From NCBI GenBank assembly GCA_027489335.1, contig JAIXZX010000014.1:248001-312000 (forward strand): DNA of 64,000 nucleotides. Direction: 5' to 3'. The stretch is from Caulobacteraceae bacterium. GTDB lineage: Bacteria; Pseudomonadota; Alphaproteobacteria; Caulobacterales; Caulobacteraceae. The translations under genes were made by a program, and so were the position numbers. Below, in pieces: positions 1 through 11,023 of this stretch. Position 1 is the stretch's first letter. Each line of letters opens with the position of its first letter. The notes beneath the pieces were generated by a model that was not told the DNA's origin, did no database searches, and saw only the letters and a list, made by a program, of their open reading frames with translations.

Positions 1-1275
1 GTGATGGGGCTGATCATGTCCCTGTACATCACGATTTTCGGCGTCACGCGGCCCCTGGGGCGCATCATTCACGCCATGCGGCGCCTGGCCGAAGGCGATC
101 ATGAGGTCGAAGCCCCTGGCCAGAACCGGGCCGATGAGATCGGGGCGATGGCGCGGGCGGTGGGCCAGTTCAAGTCGAACGCCGTAGAGCGGTTGCGCCT
201 GGAAGGCGAAGCCGCCGCCGCAGAGGCCGCCCGCCTGGCCGACCTGCAGCGGAGCGAAGCTGACCGCGCGCAAGCCGCCGCCCGGTTGGCCGAGGTGGTC
301 GAGGCTCTTGGAGAGGGGCTCAAGCGCCTCGCCGCCGGAGATCTCGCTGTGCGCCTCAACAGCCCGTTCGCTGAAGCATATGACCGCCTCCGCGGCGACT
401 TCAACGCCTCCGTGACCACCCTGAGCGGCGCCATCCGCGCCGTGGCTGAAGCCGCACGGGGAATCAACGGTGGGGTGGACGAGATCGCGCATGCTTCGGA
501 CGACCTCTCCCGTCGCACGGAACAACAGGCCGCCGGGCTGGAGGAGACGGCGGCGGCTCTGGATCAGATCACCGCGACGGTGCGCCAGACCGCCGAGGGC
601 GCCCGTCGGGCGAACGCCGCCATCGCCGACGCCAAACGGGAGTCGCAACAGTCTGGCGCCGTGGTGGACCGGGCGGTCTCGGCCATGGGGCAGATCGAGC
701 AGTCCTCGACTCAGATTGGCCAGATCATCGGCGTCATTGATGAGATCGCCTTCCAGACCAACCTGCTGGCCCTCAATGCCGGGGTCGAGGCTGCGCGCGC
801 CGGCGACGCCGGTCGGGGCTTCGCCGTGGTCGCCTCGGAAGTCCGGGCTTTGGCCCAGCGCTCGGCGGAGGCGGCGAAGGAGATCAAGACCCTCATCAGC
901 GCCTCAACCGAACAGGTGGCGCAGGGGGTGGAGCTGGTGGACCAGACCGGGCACGCCCTTCGCGCCATCATGCAGCGGGTCGAGGAGATCGATAGGGTCA
1001 TGGCGGACATCGCCCACAGCGCCCAGGAGCAGGCCACAGGGCTTGCCCAGGTGAACGTGGCGGTGAACCAGATGGACCGGGTGGTGCAGCAGAATGCGGC
1101 CATGGTGGAAGAGTCGACCGCCGCGACCCAGACCCTCAGGGGCGAAGCCTCGGACCTGTTGACCCTGGTGACCAGGTTCCGGCTGGGGGAAGATGCAAAC
1201 TTGGCGCCTGCGTCATCGCCGGCCCTGGCCCTGCGTCAGCGTGTGGCGGCCGCGGCCAGAGGCGGAAGCTTTTAG
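1..1275 (+). CDS. Methyl-accepting chemotaxis protein, 3' part (5' end outside window)
   Basis: C-terminal 424 residues of a chemoreceptor that relays ligand binding to CheA/CheW. The frame is open at the first base, so the periplasmic sensor and first membrane segment lie upstream. Visible in order: the end of a hydrophobic segment ([12 protein letters not shown], residues 4-15), a HAMP linker (about 16-70, with EGDHEV), a second HAMP-like stretch around 95-150 (AAGDLAVRL), then the coiled-coil signalling domain. The conserved hairpin tip [20 protein letters not shown] starts near residue 249. There is no obvious C-terminal CheR/CheB-docking pentapeptide. The stop overlaps the end of the convergent downstream gene by four bases. 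The family call is certain; the ligand cannot be told. Confidence 0.95.
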   Translation: MMGLIMSLYITIFGVTRPLGRIIHAMRRLAEGDHEVEAPGQNRADEIGAMARAVGQFKSNAVERLRLEGEAAAAEAARLADLQRSEADRAQAAARLAEVVEALGEGLKRLAAGDLAVRLNSPFAEAYDRLRGDFNASVTTLSGAIRAVAEAARGINGGVDEIAHASDDLSRRTEQQAAGLEETAAALDQITATVRQTAEGARRANAAIADAKRESQQSGAVVDRAVSAMGQIEQSSTQIGQIIGVIDEIAFQTNLLALNAGVEAARAGDAGRGFAVVASEVRALAQRSAEAAKEIKTLISASTEQVAQGVELVDQTGHALRAIMQRVEEIDRVMADIAHSAQEQATGLAQVNVAVNQMDRVVQQNAAMVEESTAATQTLRGEASDLLTLVTRFRLGEDANLAPASSPALALRQRVAAAARGGSF

Positions 1276-1808
1276 ATCGGCCCCTGATCGTCGGGACGCG
1301 TCCAGCGGGGGTCCTGGGGCGGTAGCAGGGCCTCGCCGCCCCGGCGCAGACCCTGCAGCAGGGTGCGCAGATGCCCGTAATTGGCCCGCACCAGGGCCTG
1401 AACCTCGGGCCCGCGCAGGATTTCGGCCGGGATGACCACGCCCTTGCCGCCGACCTTCCGGCAGAATCCCATCTTCTCCAGCCGCCCGGTGTGGCGCCGC
1501 GCCGTCTCATAGGGCAGGCCGAGAAATTGCGAGACGCCCAGCACGCTTACGGGCCGGCGCAGCTCGTCAGGGAAGACGCCGTCCACGGCCATGGCGTTGA
1601 ACTGGGCGGGGCGGTTCAGGTGCTGGACCGACCCCTGGGCGATGGTCAGGAAGACGAGGCCGGTCAGCAGGTTGCCGTCGAACAGGTCCCCCAGGGCGCC
1701 GGCCATATTGATGAAATAGTCCGACCCCAGCCGCATGGCGTAGCGCTGCAGAGCGAGGTCGTGCAGGTCGGCGGCTTCTGAGCCGGCGGCGTGGCTCGTC
1801 TGATCCAA
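1272..1808 (-). CDS. Winged-helix DNA-binding protein, unknown target
   Basis: 178-residue protein. Residues about 90-135 ([20 protein letters not shown], then a short turn and [10 protein letters not shown]) look like a helix-turn-helix followed by a wing, as in Crp or IclR-type winged helices, so DNA binding is likely. The N-terminal half is helical and matches nothing I recognise. The same frame stays open to 2183, but that extension runs into the antiporter gene and is arginine-rich shadow sequence. I therefore start at the TTG at 1808, which has GGAGAT eight bases upstream. It lies downstream of the antiporter on the same strand with a 116-base gap, so it may be cotranscribed with it. 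Function is inferred only from the fold. Confidence 0.7.
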   Translation of the reverse strand: MDQTSHAAGSEAADLHDLALQRYAMRLGSDYFINMAGALGDLFDGNLLTGLVFLTIAQGSVQHLNRPAQFNAMAVDGVFPDELRRPVSVLGVSQFLGLPYETARRHTGRLEKMGFCRKVGGKGVVIPAEILRGPEVQALVRANYGHLRTLLQGLRRGGEALLPPQDPRWTRPDDQGPI

Positions 1809-1924
1809 GGATCCTATCTCCCCGCGGCCTTCCCGAAACACTATTCGTCGAACGGCCGCCCCTGGGGCATATGGCGCCGATCGCAGGCGAGTACGAGCCG
1901 GCGCCCTACGATCTTGGGTAGCCC

Positions 1925-3214
1925 TCAGGTCACGACGTCTGTCTCGCCCTCCTGACGGGCGCCCCGATCGGGGCGCTCGATCCACGCCATCAGGGGGGTT
2001 GCAGCGACGCCATGCAGAATGACCGACATCAGGACCACCGCCCCGGTGATCGCCCACAGCCGCTCGGACGACCCGAAGTCGCCGTGGTTGAGGCCATAGG
2101 CGATGTAGAAGAACGAGCCGATCCCCCGGATGCCGAGGCTCGCCGACAGCCATTTTTCGCGTCGGGTCAGGTCTGAGCCCCACATGGACACCCGTCCGGC
2201 GAGGGGCCTGATCACCAGCAGGATGACCGCGCAGACGGACACGTCGCTCCAGGTCAGGCTTGAGAGCAGACCCGCGGCGATGGCGCCGCCGAACAGCACC
2301 AGGACCAGCATGATCAGCAGCCGCTCCACCTGTTCGGCGAAGTCATGCAGGGCGCGATGATAGCTGTGGTTCCGCTCCCGGGATCGCAGCGTCAGGGCGG
2401 CGATGAACACGGCCAGAAAGCCGTAGCCCTGGACGAACTCCGTCGCCGAATAGACGACGAAGGTGGCGCCCAGGGCCATCAGGCCATCGCCGGTGGCCGA
2501 TAGACGGACATGAGGAATGTCGAAGGCGATCCATCCCATGGCGCGGCCCAGAAGCCAGCCCATGACGAGGCCCGCGCCGATGCGCCAGAGGAGATCCATC
2601 GCCCCCCAGTGGAGCCAGTCCTGCGGGCTCGGCCAGGCCATGGGATCGCCGGCGGCCGCAGCGGCCGCGGCGAAGACCAGGGCCAGGTGCACAAAGGGAA
2701 AGGCTAGGCCGTCATTGAAGCCCGCTTCAGAGGTCAGAGCGAAGCGGACCTCCCCCTCCTCGCCGGAGCCTGGGGGGCCGACCTGGACGTCCGCCGCCAG
2801 CACGGGATCTGTCGGGGCGAGCGCTGCGGCCAGAAGCAGGGACATGGCGAGCGACAGCCCCAAGGCCTGGACCCCGAGGATGGCGATCGCCAGGATGGTC
2901 AGGGGCATGGCGATCCCCAGCAGCCGCCAGGCCGACCCCCACCTCCGCCATCCCATGGGCCGGTCGATCTTCACCCCGGCGCCCATGAGGGCGATGATGA
3001 CCACCATCTCCGTCAGCCGCTCGGTCAGGGTGTCATAGGTCCGGGGATCGGGGTCGAAGTTGAGGCCGCCAAGGCTGAAGACCGCGACGCCGATCAGCAC
3101 GCAGACAATGGCCAGGCTCAGCGGCAGCCGCTTCAGCGCCAGGGGCAGCCACGCCACCAGCAGGATGACCCCGCCCAGCCCGAACAGAAACAGCAGATAG
3201 GGGTCCAGGGTCAC
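1925..3214 (-). CDS. Cation:proton antiporter, CPA1 (NhaP-like) family
   Basis: 429-residue polytopic inner-membrane protein with about a dozen hydrophobic segments. Two conserved family stretches are present: AALAPTDPVLAADVQVG, the unwound-helix region with the ion-binding Asp, and LTSEAGFNDGLAFPFV, the second Asp-containing signature. It would exchange Na+ or K+ for H+ and help pH and salt homeostasis. The C-terminus ends soon after the last membrane helix, with no long cytoplasmic regulatory tail. The ATG start agrees with an N-terminal membrane helix that begins at once. Ion selectivity cannot be read from the sequence. Confidence 0.9.
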   Translation of the reverse strand: MTLDPYLLFLFGLGGVILLVAWLPLALKRLPLSLAIVCVLIGVAVFSLGGLNFDPDPRTYDTLTERLTEMVVIIALMGAGVKIDRPMGWRRWGSAWRLLGIAMPLTILAIAILGVQALGLSLAMSLLLAAALAPTDPVLAADVQVGPPGSGEEGEVRFALTSEAGFNDGLAFPFVHLALVFAAAAAAAGDPMAWPSPQDWLHWGAMDLLWRIGAGLVMGWLLGRAMGWIAFDIPHVRLSATGDGLMALGATFVVYSATEFVQGYGFLAVFIAALTLRSRERNHSYHRALHDFAEQVERLLIMLVLVLFGGAIAAGLLSSLTWSDVSVCAVILLVIRPLAGRVSMWGSDLTRREKWLSASLGIRGIGSFFYIAYGLNHGDFGSSERLWAITGAVVLMSVILHGVAATPLMAWIERPDRGARQEGETDVVT

Positions 3215-3343
3215 AGGCGTTGTCCTTGAGCGGCAGGATGCTGAAACGCCCAGGGCCGCGTTCGTATCCGGTCAAGCTTGGGCGACCTCGCCCCGCGTCT
3301 CCATCTATGGCAATCAGGGGCTGTTCAGAGGTCGAGGGACGGC

Positions 3344-5398
3344 ATGGCGCATCGGTTCTATTCCAGTCAGGCCCAGGGGTTCGTGCGCTGCGCGGTGGCG
3401 ACGCCGAAGGTGGCCGTGGGCGATCCGGCGGCCAACGCCCAGGCGATTCTGGAGCTTGCCCGGCAGGGGCATGACCAGGGCGCCGACCTGATCGTCTTTC
3501 CCGAGCTCTGCGTCTCGGCCTACGCGATCGATGACCTGCATCTGCAGGACGCCCTGCTGGACGCTGTCGAGGCGGCGGTGGCGCAGATCTGCGAGGCCAG
3601 CAGGGCGCTGAGCCCGGTCCTGGCCATCGGGGCGCCGGTGCGGCGCAACGGCCGGCTCTATAACTGCGCGCTCGCCATCTCTCGCGGGCGCATCCTGGGG
3701 GTCGTTCCCAAGTCCTTCCTGCCCAACTATCGGGAATATTACGAGAAGCGGTGGTTCGCCCCGGGCGCAGGGCTGACTGATCTGGAAGTGACCCTGGCGG
3801 GCCAGACCGTGCCGTTCGGCGTGGACCTCATCTTCGCCGCTGAGGATCTGGCCGACTTCGTCTTCCACCTGGAGGTCTGCGAGGATTTCTGGGCGGCCAC
3901 CCCGCCGTCCACCCGCGGCGCCCTGGCCGGCGCCCTGATCCTCGCCAATCTGTCGGCCTCCAATGTGGTGGTGGGCAAGGCCCAGGACCGGGCCATGCTG
4001 TGCGCCTCGCAGTCGGTGCGCTGCCAGGGGGCCTATCTCTACTCGGCCGCAGGCCCCGGGGAGAGCACCACCGATCTGGCCTGGGATGGTCAGGGCGACA
4101 TCTATGAGCTGGGCGCGCTTCTGGCCCAGAGCGCCCGCTTTGTCCGCGAGGGCGGCCTGACCCTGGCCGATGTGGACGTCGAGCGTCTGCGCCTGGAGCG
4201 GATGCGCACGCCGACCTTTAACGACGCCGCCATAGCCGAGGGCCATCCGGAGTACGACTTCCGCCGGGTCGGGTTCGCCCATCAGCCGGACTTCGCCGAC
4301 CGGGGCCTGATGCGTCGGCTGGACCGGTTCCCCTTCGTGCCGGACGATCCGGCCCGGCTGGACCAGGACTGCTATGAGGCGTTCAATATCCAGGTGGAGG
4401 GGCTGGCTCAGCGCCTGAAGGCCAGCCGCACCGAGAAGATCGTCATCGGCGTTTCCGGAGGGCTCGATTCCACCCACGCCCTGATCGTGGCCGCCAAGGC
4501 TTGCGACCTGCTGAACCTGCCCCGGGCCAATATCCTGGCTTTCACGCTCCCGGGCTTCGCCACGTCTGACTCCACCAAGTCCAACGCCTGGGCCCTGATG
4601 CGGGCCATCGGCGCCTCGGCCGAGGAGATCGACATCAGGCCCGCCGCCCGCCAGATGCTGGCCGATCTGGGGCACCCCTTCGCCGGGGGCGAGCCGGTCT
4701 ATGATGTGACGTTTGAGAACGTGCAGGCGGGTCTGCGTACCGACTATCTGTTCCGGGCGGCCAATCAGCGCGGGGCCATCGTGCTGGGCACCGGCGACCT
4801 GTCGGAGCTGGCTCTGGGCTGGTGCACCTATGGCGTCGGCGACCAGATGAGCCACTACAATGTCAACGGCTCGGTGGCCAAGACGCTTATCCAGCACCTG
4901 ATCCGCTGGGTCGCCGCCCATGGGCAGTTCGAGGCCGACACCAACCAGATCCTGCTGTCTGTGCTCGACACCGAGATTTCGCCGGAGCTGGTGCCGGCCG
5001 ACGCCGCCGGCGCCATCCAGTCCACCCAGGCCATCGTCGGCCCCTATGAGCTGCAGGACTTCCACCTCTACTACATCACCCGCTTTGGCTTGCGCCCCTC
5101 CAAGGTGGCCTTTCTGGCCTGGCACGCCTGGCGAGATGCGACGTCGGGCGCCTGGCCGCCCCATTTCCCGCCGGAGGCCCGCAACGCCTATGACCTGCCG
5201 ACCATCGCGCGCTGGCTTGAGGTGTTCGTCAGCCGCTTCTTCGGCTTCAGCCAGTTCAAGCGTTCGGCCATGCCCAATGGGCCCAAGGTGGTCTCAGGGG
5301 GCAATCTGTCGCCGCGGGGTGACTGGCGGGCGCCCTCTGACGGCTCGGCCCGGGTCTGGCTGGATGAGCTGAAGGCGCGGCTGCCCAAAGACGCCTGA
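3344..5398 (+). CDS. nadE: Glutamine-dependent NAD+ synthetase
   Basis: 684 residues, the size of the two-domain NadE class (mycobacterial NadE is about 680). It makes NAD+ from deamido-NAD+, ATP and glutamine-derived ammonia. The N-terminal nitrilase-like glutaminase has its triad: Glu54 in FPELCVSAY, Lys123 in PKSFLPNY and Cys179 in LEVCEDFW. The C-terminal synthetase domain carries the PP-loop GVSGGLDST near residue 371. The frame is open 22 codons further upstream, but the ATG at 3344 gives the family N-terminus and has GAGG-like sequence just before it. The gene stands alone, convergent with infB. Confidence 0.97.
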   Translation: MAHRFYSSQAQGFVRCAVATPKVAVGDPAANAQAILELARQGHDQGADLIVFPELCVSAYAIDDLHLQDALLDAVEAAVAQICEASRALSPVLAIGAPVRRNGRLYNCALAISRGRILGVVPKSFLPNYREYYEKRWFAPGAGLTDLEVTLAGQTVPFGVDLIFAAEDLADFVFHLEVCEDFWAATPPSTRGALAGALILANLSASNVVVGKAQDRAMLCASQSVRCQGAYLYSAAGPGESTTDLAWDGQGDIYELGALLAQSARFVREGGLTLADVDVERLRLERMRTPTFNDAAIAEGHPEYDFRRVGFAHQPDFADRGLMRRLDRFPFVPDDPARLDQDCYEAFNIQVEGLAQRLKASRTEKIVIGVSGGLDSTHALIVAAKACDLLNLPRANILAFTLPGFATSDSTKSNAWALMRAIGASAEEIDIRPAARQMLADLGHPFAGGEPVYDVTFENVQAGLRTDYLFRAANQRGAIVLGTGDLSELALGWCTYGVGDQMSHYNVNGSVAKTLIQHLIRWVAAHGQFEADTNQILLSVLDTEISPELVPADAAGAIQSTQAIVGPYELQDFHLYYITRFGLRPSKVAFLAWHAWRDATSGAWPPHFPPEARNAYDLPTIARWLEVFVSRFFGFSQFKRSAMPNGPKVVSGGNLSPRGDWRAPSDGSARVWLDELKARLPKDA

Positions 5399-5425
5399 GC
5401 GCCCCTCCAAGGACACGCGGCCAGC

Positions 5426-5458
5426 AAAAAGGGCCGGAACGCGCTGGCGTTCCGGCCC
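5426..5458 (-). terminator. Rho-independent terminator after infB
   Basis: Perfect 12-bp stem GGGCCGGAACGC / GCGTTCCGGCCC (5431-5442 with 5447-5458) with a GCTG loop. On the minus strand five T residues follow directly (5426-5430), the classic arrangement for ending the rimP-nusA-ylxR-infB transcript. Read on the plus strand the tail is GATTTCGTT, so it may also stop nadE transcription less efficiently. Confidence 0.85.
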
Positions 5459-5490
5459 GATTTCGTTCGGCCCTCAAGGGGAGGCGCCCT

Positions 5491-8487
5491 TTAGAGGGTG
5501 CGCTTGACCTCTTCGAGGTTGAAGCACTCGATGGTGTCGCCGACCTTGATGTCCTGGAAGCCCTGGAACGCCATGCCGCATTCCTGGCCGTTGGGCACCT
5601 CGTTGACCTCGTCCTTGAAGCGCTTGAGCGTCTGCAGGACGCCCAGTTCCAGCACCACCACGTCCTGGCGGATGATCCGGACACGTGCGCCCTTGCGGAC
5701 GACGCCCTCGGTGACGCGGCAACCGGCGACACGGCCGACCTTGGTGATGTCGAAGGCCTGGAGGACCTCGGCGTTGCCCAGGAAGGTTTCCCGCTGGATC
5801 GGCGTGAGCATGCCCGAGAGCACGCCTTTGATGTCGTCGATCAGGTCGTAGATGATCGAATAGTAGCGGATCTCCACGCCCTCGCGCTCGGCGAGATCGC
5901 GGGCCTGTTTCGAGGCGCGGACATTGAAGCCGAGGATGGGCGAACCCGCCCCCTTGGCCAGCATGACGTCGCTTTCGCTGATCGCACCGGCGCCCGACAG
6001 GATGATGCGCGCGCGCACCTCGTCGGTGGAGACCTTGTCCAGGGCCCCGACAATGGCTTCGGCCGAGCCTTGCACGTCGGCCTTCACGATGACCGGCAGC
6101 TCGGAGACCTTCTTGTCGGCGAGCTTGGCCATCATGTCGGCCAGGGAAGCGCCAGCCACCGGAGACCCGGACTTCTCGCGCTTCATCCGCTGACGGTACT
6201 CGGTGATCTCCCGGGCGCGGGCCTCGTTCTCCACCACGGCCAGGGGCTCGCCGGGATCGGGCGTGCCGTCCAGGCCCAGCACCTCGACCGGGGTCGAAGG
6301 ACCGGCGCTGTCCAGCTGCTCGTCGCGCTCGTTGAACAGGGCGCGGACCCGGCCCCAGTTGGCGCCAGCCACGACGATGTCGCCACGCTTCAGGCTGCCG
6401 CGCTTGACGAGGACCGTGGACACCGCGCCACGCCCGCGATCGAGCTTGGCCTCGATGACCACGCCCTCGGCGGTGCGGTTGGGATCGGCTCGCAGGTCCA
6501 TGACCTCGGACTGCACCAGGATGGCCTCGAGCAGATCGTCCAGGCCGAGCTTTTCGAGCGCGGAGACCTCGACCACCTGGGTTTCGCCGCCCAGGCGTTC
6601 GACGACGATCTCGTGCTGCAGGAGCTCGTTGATCACCCGGGTCGGATCGGCGTCGGGTTTGTCGATCTTGTTGATGGCCACGATGATCGGAGCCCCGGAC
6701 GCCTTGGCGTGCTGGATGGCTTCGATCGTCTGCGGCATGACGCCGTCATCGGCCGCCACCACCAGGATGACGATGTCGGTGACATTGGCGCCGCGGGCGC
6801 GCATGGCCGAGAAGGCCGCGTGGCCCGGCGTGTCCAGGAAGGTGACCCGCTGACCATCTTCCAGCCGCACCTGATAGGCGCCGATATGCTGGGTGATGCC
6901 GCCATGTTCGCCAGACGCGACGTCGGCCGAACGCAGGGCGTCCAGCAGCGAGGTCTTGCCGTGGTCAACGTGGCCCATGACCGCGACCACCGGCGAGCGC
7001 AGGGGCGCGTCGGCGTCATCGGTGTCGGCCGACAGGAAGCCGGTCTCGACGTCGGATTCCGAAACACGCTTCACGGTGTGGCCGAATTCGGTGGCCACCA
7101 GCTCGGCGGTGTCGGAGTCGATGACGTCGTTGATCTTCATCATCACGCCCTGACGCATCAGGAACTTGATGACCTCGACGCCACGGGTGGTCATGCGGTT
7201 GGCCAGTTCGCCCACCGTGATCACGTCGGGAATGACGACCTCGCGGGCCACGCGGGCCGCTTCCTGGCCGCCGCCCTTGCGCTTTTCGCGCTCACGCTCC
7301 CGGGCCCGGCGAACCGAGGCCAAGGACCGCATACGCTCGACCGCACCCTCATCCCCGGCCGCCAGGGCCTGGATGGTGAGACGGCCTTCACGACGCTGGG
7401 GCGCGCCCTTGCCGCGGCTGATGGCCTTGCCGGGCGCGGCGGGCTTGCCGCGGCGATCGTCGTCCTCTTCAGGGCGGCGGTCGAGATTGGCGGCGCCAGG
7501 ACGCGGCGCCTGGCGGGCGGCGCGCTGAACCTCAGGGGTGGCCGGCGGCGCGCCGGGCGCCACCGGACGGCCGGCGCCACGGGCGCCGTCGCGGGGCGGC
7601 GCAGGACGCGGCGTCAGGGCCGAATAGCGGACCGTATCGCCGCCAGGGGCGGCCGGACGCTCGCCCCGGGGGGTGGAGCGGTCCTCGCGCGGACGGTCGG
7701 CGGCCGGCGCTTCGGTGCGCGGGCCATCCCGGTCGGGACGCGGCGCACGCTGGTTGAAGCTGGTCGCGTCGAACCGCGGCCGCGGCGGCCGATAGGTGGT
7801 GGTGCTGGCGCGGTCATCCCGGCGCTCAGGCGACGGGGTGTAGGACCGGGTCTGTCCGCCGCCGCTGGCGCCCGTGCGCGCAGGCGCATCGCCACGGGGC
7901 GCCTGGACGGCGGGGCGCGGGCGGGCGTCGGCGGCCGGCGCGGTGGGCGCAGGCGAGGCGGCGGGCTCAGCCTTGGCCACGGTTGGCGGCGCAGGCGCAG
8001 GCGCGGGCGTCTGGGCGGCTGGGGCCACAGCCTCGGCGGCCTTCGGGGGCTCGCTCGCCGCCTGGGCGGCCTGGGCCGCCTTGGCCTGCGCAGCTTCCGC
8101 CGCCTTGGCGGCGGCTTCCCGCTCGGCGCGTTCGCGCTCTTCACGGGCCTTGGCCTGGGCGGCCAGGACGGCCTGCTCGCGGGCGCGGTCGATCGCGGCC
8201 TGGCGGGCGCGGACCTCTTCGGCCGAGAGGCCGGAGGTGTCGCCCGAGGCGCGGGATTGAGGACGGGAGTCTGAACCGCGCCGCTCGGACGACGACGGGC
8301 CGGCAAGGTTGCTCGGCGCCGGCACATGCGTGCGCGGACGCTTGGTCTCCACGACCACTGTCTTGGAGCGGCCATGGCTGAAGCTCTGCTTCACCGTCCC
8401 TGCGCTGACCGAGCCCGCACCGCGGGGCTTAAGGGTCAGGGGCGGGCGTCCGCCAGGGGCTCGGCCGTTGTCTTTGTCGTCGCTCAT
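5491..8487 (-). CDS. infB: Translation initiation factor IF-2
   Basis: 998-residue GTPase that places initiator tRNA on the 30S subunit and promotes subunit joining. The first 400 or so residues are low-complexity, rich in Ala, Pro, Arg and Asp, as in other alphaproteobacterial IF-2. An IF2_N-type domain follows at about 405-465 ([11 protein letters not shown]). The G domain begins near residue 500 with G1 [10 protein letters not shown]3 DTPGH and G4 [10 protein letters not shown]; the beta-barrel and IF-2-type C-terminal domains follow. It is the last gene of the operon, 93 bases after the ylxR-type gene, and that spacer holds two hairpins. ATG start; no strong Shine-Dalgarno is visible. Confidence 0.98.
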   Translation of the reverse strand: MSDDKDNGRAPGGRPPLTLKPRGAGSVSAGTVKQSFSHGRSKTVVVETKRPRTHVPAPSNLAGPSSSERRGSDSRPQSRASGDTSGLSAEEVRARQAAIDRAREQAVLAAQAKAREERERAEREAAAKAAEAAQAKAAQAAQAASEPPKAAEAVAPAAQTPAPAPAPPTVAKAEPAASPAPTAPAADARPRPAVQAPRGDAPARTGASGGGQTRSYTPSPERRDDRASTTTYRPPRPRFDATSFNQRAPRPDRDGPRTEAPAADRPREDRSTPRGERPAAPGGDTVRYSALTPRPAPPRDGARGAGRPVAPGAPPATPEVQRAARQAPRPGAANLDRRPEEDDDRRGKPAAPGKAISRGKGAPQRREGRLTIQALAAGDEGAVERMRSLASVRRAREREREKRKGGGQEAARVAREVVIPDVITVGELANRMTTRGVEVIKFLMRQGVMMKINDVIDSDTAELVATEFGHTVKRVSESDVETGFLSADTDDADAPLRSPVVAVMGHVDHGKTSLLDALRSADVASGEHGGITQHIGAYQVRLEDGQRVTFLDTPGHAAFSAMRARGANVTDIVILVVAADDGVMPQTIEAIQHAKASGAPIIVAINKIDKPDADPTRVINELLQHEIVVERLGGETQVVEVSALEKLGLDDLLEAILVQSEVMDLRADPNRTAEGVVIEAKLDRGRGAVSTVLVKRGSLKRGDIVVAGANWGRVRALFNERDEQLDSAGPSTPVEVLGLDGTPDPGEPLAVVENEARAREITEYRQRMKREKSGSPVAGASLADMMAKLADKKVSELPVIVKADVQGSAEAIVGALDKVSTDEVRARIILSGAGAISESDVMLAKGAGSPILGFNVRASKQARDLAEREGVEIRYYSIIYDLIDDIKGVLSGMLTPIQRETFLGNAEVLQAFDITKVGRVAGCRVTEGVVRKGARVRIIRQDVVVLELGVLQTLKRFKDEVNEVPNGQECGMAFQGFQDIKVGDTIECFNLEEVKRTL

Positions 8488-8504
8488 GCGCTCGCTTTAC
8501 TTGC

Positions 8505-8572
8505 CGGCCGGATGAGCCGGCCGTCTTCTAATCGTCCAAACAGATATGACGCGCGGAACCGCTAAGTTCCGC
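8505..8572 (-). other. Twin hairpins in the ylxR-infB spacer
   Basis: Two perfect 7-bp stems lie between the ylxR-type stop and the infB start: CGGCCGG/CCGGCCG with an ATGAG loop (8505-8523), and GCGGAAC/GTTCCGC with a six-base loop (8553-8572). Neither is followed by a T tract, so they are more likely mRNA processing, stability or translational-control structures than terminators. The nearer one ends about 17 bases before the infB ATG. Role is inference. Confidence 0.5.
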
Positions 8573-8580
8573 CCGCCTCG

Positions 8581-9270
8581 TCACGGCTCCTCGCGCCAAC
8601 TCTCTGGAAGGAGCGGGCGAAACCCCGCCAGACGCCGGACTTCCAGCGCCCAGCGATCGGCGGTACGCCCCGCAAGGAAGGCGGTGTGTATCACATTCTC
8701 CAGGCCCAAGGCCAAACCCAATTCCGCCGAGGTGTACAGGCCGAGTTGACCCACGGGCCGTGGAGCGCGCCGCAGGGCGGCGAAAATCTTCCGGCGGCCA
8801 TCGGCGGCGCCGTCGGCGGCCTCGATGAGCCAGGCGGCCTGGCCCGACGTCAGGGCGGCCGAAACCTTCTCGAATCCTGAGATAAGCGTCCCGCTGCGCC
8901 GCGCAAGTCCGAGGCCGTCCAGAACCCGGCCCCGCAGAAGCGCCTCCACCTGATCGGCCAACTGCGCCGGCGCCTTGGCCTGCGTCTTGGCTGAACGGGC
9001 GAAGAGGTTCTTTCGTGCGGCGGTCTCCACTGACGCACGATCTGCCGCGACCCATACGCCACGGCCCGGCAGCTTGCGGCCCAGGTCCGGCGTCACCGTC
9101 CCGTCCGGGGCGATGACGAACCGGATCAGCGCCGATTCCTCGCGGGTCTCCCCGGTGACCACGTCGCGCCGGGCGCGGGCGGCCTCCGCCAGGGTGGCCG
9201 GCCCGACCCGGGGCGAGACGGCGGAGTCCTGCGGCTCCGGGTCTTGAGCGTTCGGATCGGGCTCGGACAC
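8581..9270 (-). CDS. YlxR-type RNA-binding protein with L7Ae-like C-terminus
   Basis: 229 residues. Residues about 30-85 match the YlxR/DUF448 fold (RFVIAPDGTVTPD, then KLPGRGVWV). Residues about 110-205 look like an L7Ae/L30e-type RNA-binding domain (LGLARRSGTLISGFEKV, then AWLIEAADGAADGR). The Cys often found at the start of the YlxR domain is missing here (RRDVVTGE). The position between nusA and infB is conserved in many bacteria. In Firmicutes the YlxR domain modulates RNase P, but that role is not established for this two-domain form. GTG start; only six bases separate it from the nusA stop, so translational coupling is likely. Confidence 0.85.
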   Translation of the reverse strand: MSEPDPNAQDPEPQDSAVSPRVGPATLAEAARARRDVVTGETREESALIRFVIAPDGTVTPDLGRKLPGRGVWVAADRASVETAARKNLFARSAKTQAKAPAQLADQVEALLRGRVLDGLGLARRSGTLISGFEKVSAALTSGQAAWLIEAADGAADGRRKIFAALRRAPRPVGQLGLYTSAELGLALGLENVIHTAFLAGRTADRWALEVRRLAGFRPLLPESWREEP

Positions 9271-9276
9271 GGGGCG

Positions 9277-11019
9277 CTAGTTCTCGTCCGCGTCCTCGGC
9301 CGGAGCTTCGACGTCGGCGGGCGCCTCGGTCTCAGCCTCGACGGGGGCCGGGCTGGCGGCGCCGGCGCGGCCGAACACCATTTCTTCTTCGGTGAGCTCG
9401 GCGGCCAGATCTTCCAGATCCGGCTCCGGCTCGGGCGGCGCCTCGATCCAGCCCATGGCCACCCGGGCCCGAACGATCAGGCCCTCGGCGTCGGCGGGCT
9501 CCAGGCCGAAGCTCTCCAGCATGCCGGCCTCGCGCACCCGTTCCCCGTTGCGGTTTTCATACCAGCCCCGCAGGTCATCAGGCGTCAGGTCGGCCAGGTC
9601 CTCGACGGTCTTTACGCCGCCCTCGCCCAGGGCCACAGCCATGGGCAGGGTGACGCCGGCGATGGCCAGCACCCCATCCTCGACGCCCAACTCCTTGCGC
9701 TTGGCGTCATATTCGGCGGCTTCCCGGTCCAGGAAGTCCCGGGCGCGGGCCTGGATCTCCTCGGCGGTGTCCTCGTCGAAGCCCTCGATGGAGGCCACTT
9801 CGGCGGTCTCCACATAGGCCACGTCCTCGACCGTGGCGAAGCCCTCGGTGACCAGCAGCTGGGCGATGACCTCGTCCACGTCCAGGGCTTCCTGGAACAG
9901 GGCGGTGCGCTCAGCGAACTCGCGCTGGCGGCGCTCGCTCTCCTGGCTTTCGGTCATGATGTCGATCTGCCAGCCGGTCAGCTGGCTGGCCAGGCGGACG
10001 TTCTGGCCGCGGCGGCCGATGGCCAGCGACAGCTGCTCGTCGGGAACGACGACCTCGACCCGCTCGTCCTCCTCGTCCAGCACCACCTTCGACACTTCGG
10101 CCGGGGCGAGCGCATTGACGATGAAGGTGGGCTCGTCGGGGCTCCACTGGATGATGTCGATCTTCTCGCCCTGCAGCTCGGCGACCACGGCCTGGACGCG
10201 GCTGCCGCGCATGCCGACGCAGGCGCCGACGGGGTCGATGGAGCTGTCGTTGGAGACCACGGCCATCTTGGCGCGGCTGCCCGGATCGCGGGCCACAGCC
10301 CGGATCTCGATCACCCCGTCATAGACCTCGGGCACTTCCTGGGCGAACAGCTTGGCCATGAAGCCGCCATGGGCGCGCGACAGCAGGATCTGCGGACCCT
10401 TGGCCTCCCGGCGGACGTCATAGATGTAGCAGCGGACCCGGTCGCCGATATTGAAGTTCTCGCGGGGGATCGACTGGTCCCGGCGCATGATCCCCTCGCC
10501 GCGGCCCAGATCGACGACCACATTGCCGTATTCGACCCGCTTGACCGCGCCGCTGATGATCTCGCCGACCCGGTCCTTGAACTCTTCGTACTGGCGCTCG
10601 CGCTCGGCCTCGCGGACCTTCCCGGTCACCACCTGGCGGGCCATCTGGGTCTGCACCCGGCCAAACTCGAAGGGCGGCAGGATCTCCTCAAAGACCTGGC
10701 CGACATAGGCCTTGGGATCGTTGCGCTTGGCCTCGGCCAGCCGCATCACCCCGGGAGGCGCCTCTTCGCCGGCTTCCTCGTCCCAGGCGGCGTCATCGGC
10801 GACCACGGTCACCACGCGCTTGATCAGGGTCTCGCCGGTCTTCGGGTCGATATTGACCCGGATGTCGTGCTCAGCCCCGTAGCGGGCCCGCGCGCCCTTC
10901 TGGATCGCCTCTTCGATCGCCTCGATGACGATCTCCTTGTCGATCGACTTTTCGCGGGCCACCGCCTCGGCGATCTGCAGAAGCTCCAGCCGGTTGGCGG
11001 AGATGCCGGTCAGGCTCAT
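9277..11019 (-). CDS. nusA: Transcription termination/antitermination factor NusA
   Basis: 580 residues. It binds RNA polymerase and nascent RNA, and promotes pausing, hairpin termination or antitermination with the other Nus factors. Domain order: N-terminal polymerase-binding domain (1 to about 125), S1 domain (about 135-200), tandem KH domains (about 225-345, with [14 protein letters not shown] and [12 protein letters not shown]), then two helix-hairpin-helix acidic repeats (about 365-530) and a very acidic Glu/Ala tail. The ATG start lies four bases after rimP. Autoregulation of this operon through NusA-sensitive leader terminators is known in enterobacteria; the leader terminator upstream of rimP would allow it here. 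Confidence 0.97.
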   Translation of the reverse strand: MSLTGISANRLELLQIAEAVAREKSIDKEIVIEAIEEAIQKGARARYGAEHDIRVNIDPKTGETLIKRVVTVVADDAAWDEEAGEEAPPGVMRLAEAKRNDPKAYVGQVFEEILPPFEFGRVQTQMARQVVTGKVREAERERQYEEFKDRVGEIISGAVKRVEYGNVVVDLGRGEGIMRRDQSIPRENFNIGDRVRCYIYDVRREAKGPQILLSRAHGGFMAKLFAQEVPEVYDGVIEIRAVARDPGSRAKMAVVSNDSSIDPVGACVGMRGSRVQAVVAELQGEKIDIIQWSPDEPTFIVNALAPAEVSKVVLDEEDERVEVVVPDEQLSLAIGRRGQNVRLASQLTGWQIDIMTESQESERRQREFAERTALFQEALDVDEVIAQLLVTEGFATVEDVAYVETAEVASIEGFDEDTAEEIQARARDFLDREAAEYDAKRKELGVEDGVLAIAGVTLPMAVALGEGGVKTVEDLADLTPDDLRGWYENRNGERVREAGMLESFGLEPADAEGLIVRARVAMGWIEAPPEPEPDLEDLAAELTEEEMVFGRAGAASPAPVEAETEAPADVEAPAEDADEN

Positions 11020-11023
11020 GGGT

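Noticed and set aside
1809..2183. N-terminal extension of the winged-helix gene
   Set aside because: It overlaps the antiporter gene out of frame and is Arg/Pro-rich; a TTG with GGAGAT at 1808 gives a sensible start.
6070..8274. 734-codon plus-strand frame opposite infB
   Set aside because: Gly/Arg/His-rich nonsense composition; infB is certain.
7560..8400. Tandem repeats in the N-terminal part of infB
   Set aside because: This is the disordered Ala/Pro/Arg-rich region usual in alphaproteobacterial IF-2, without a regular repeat unit.
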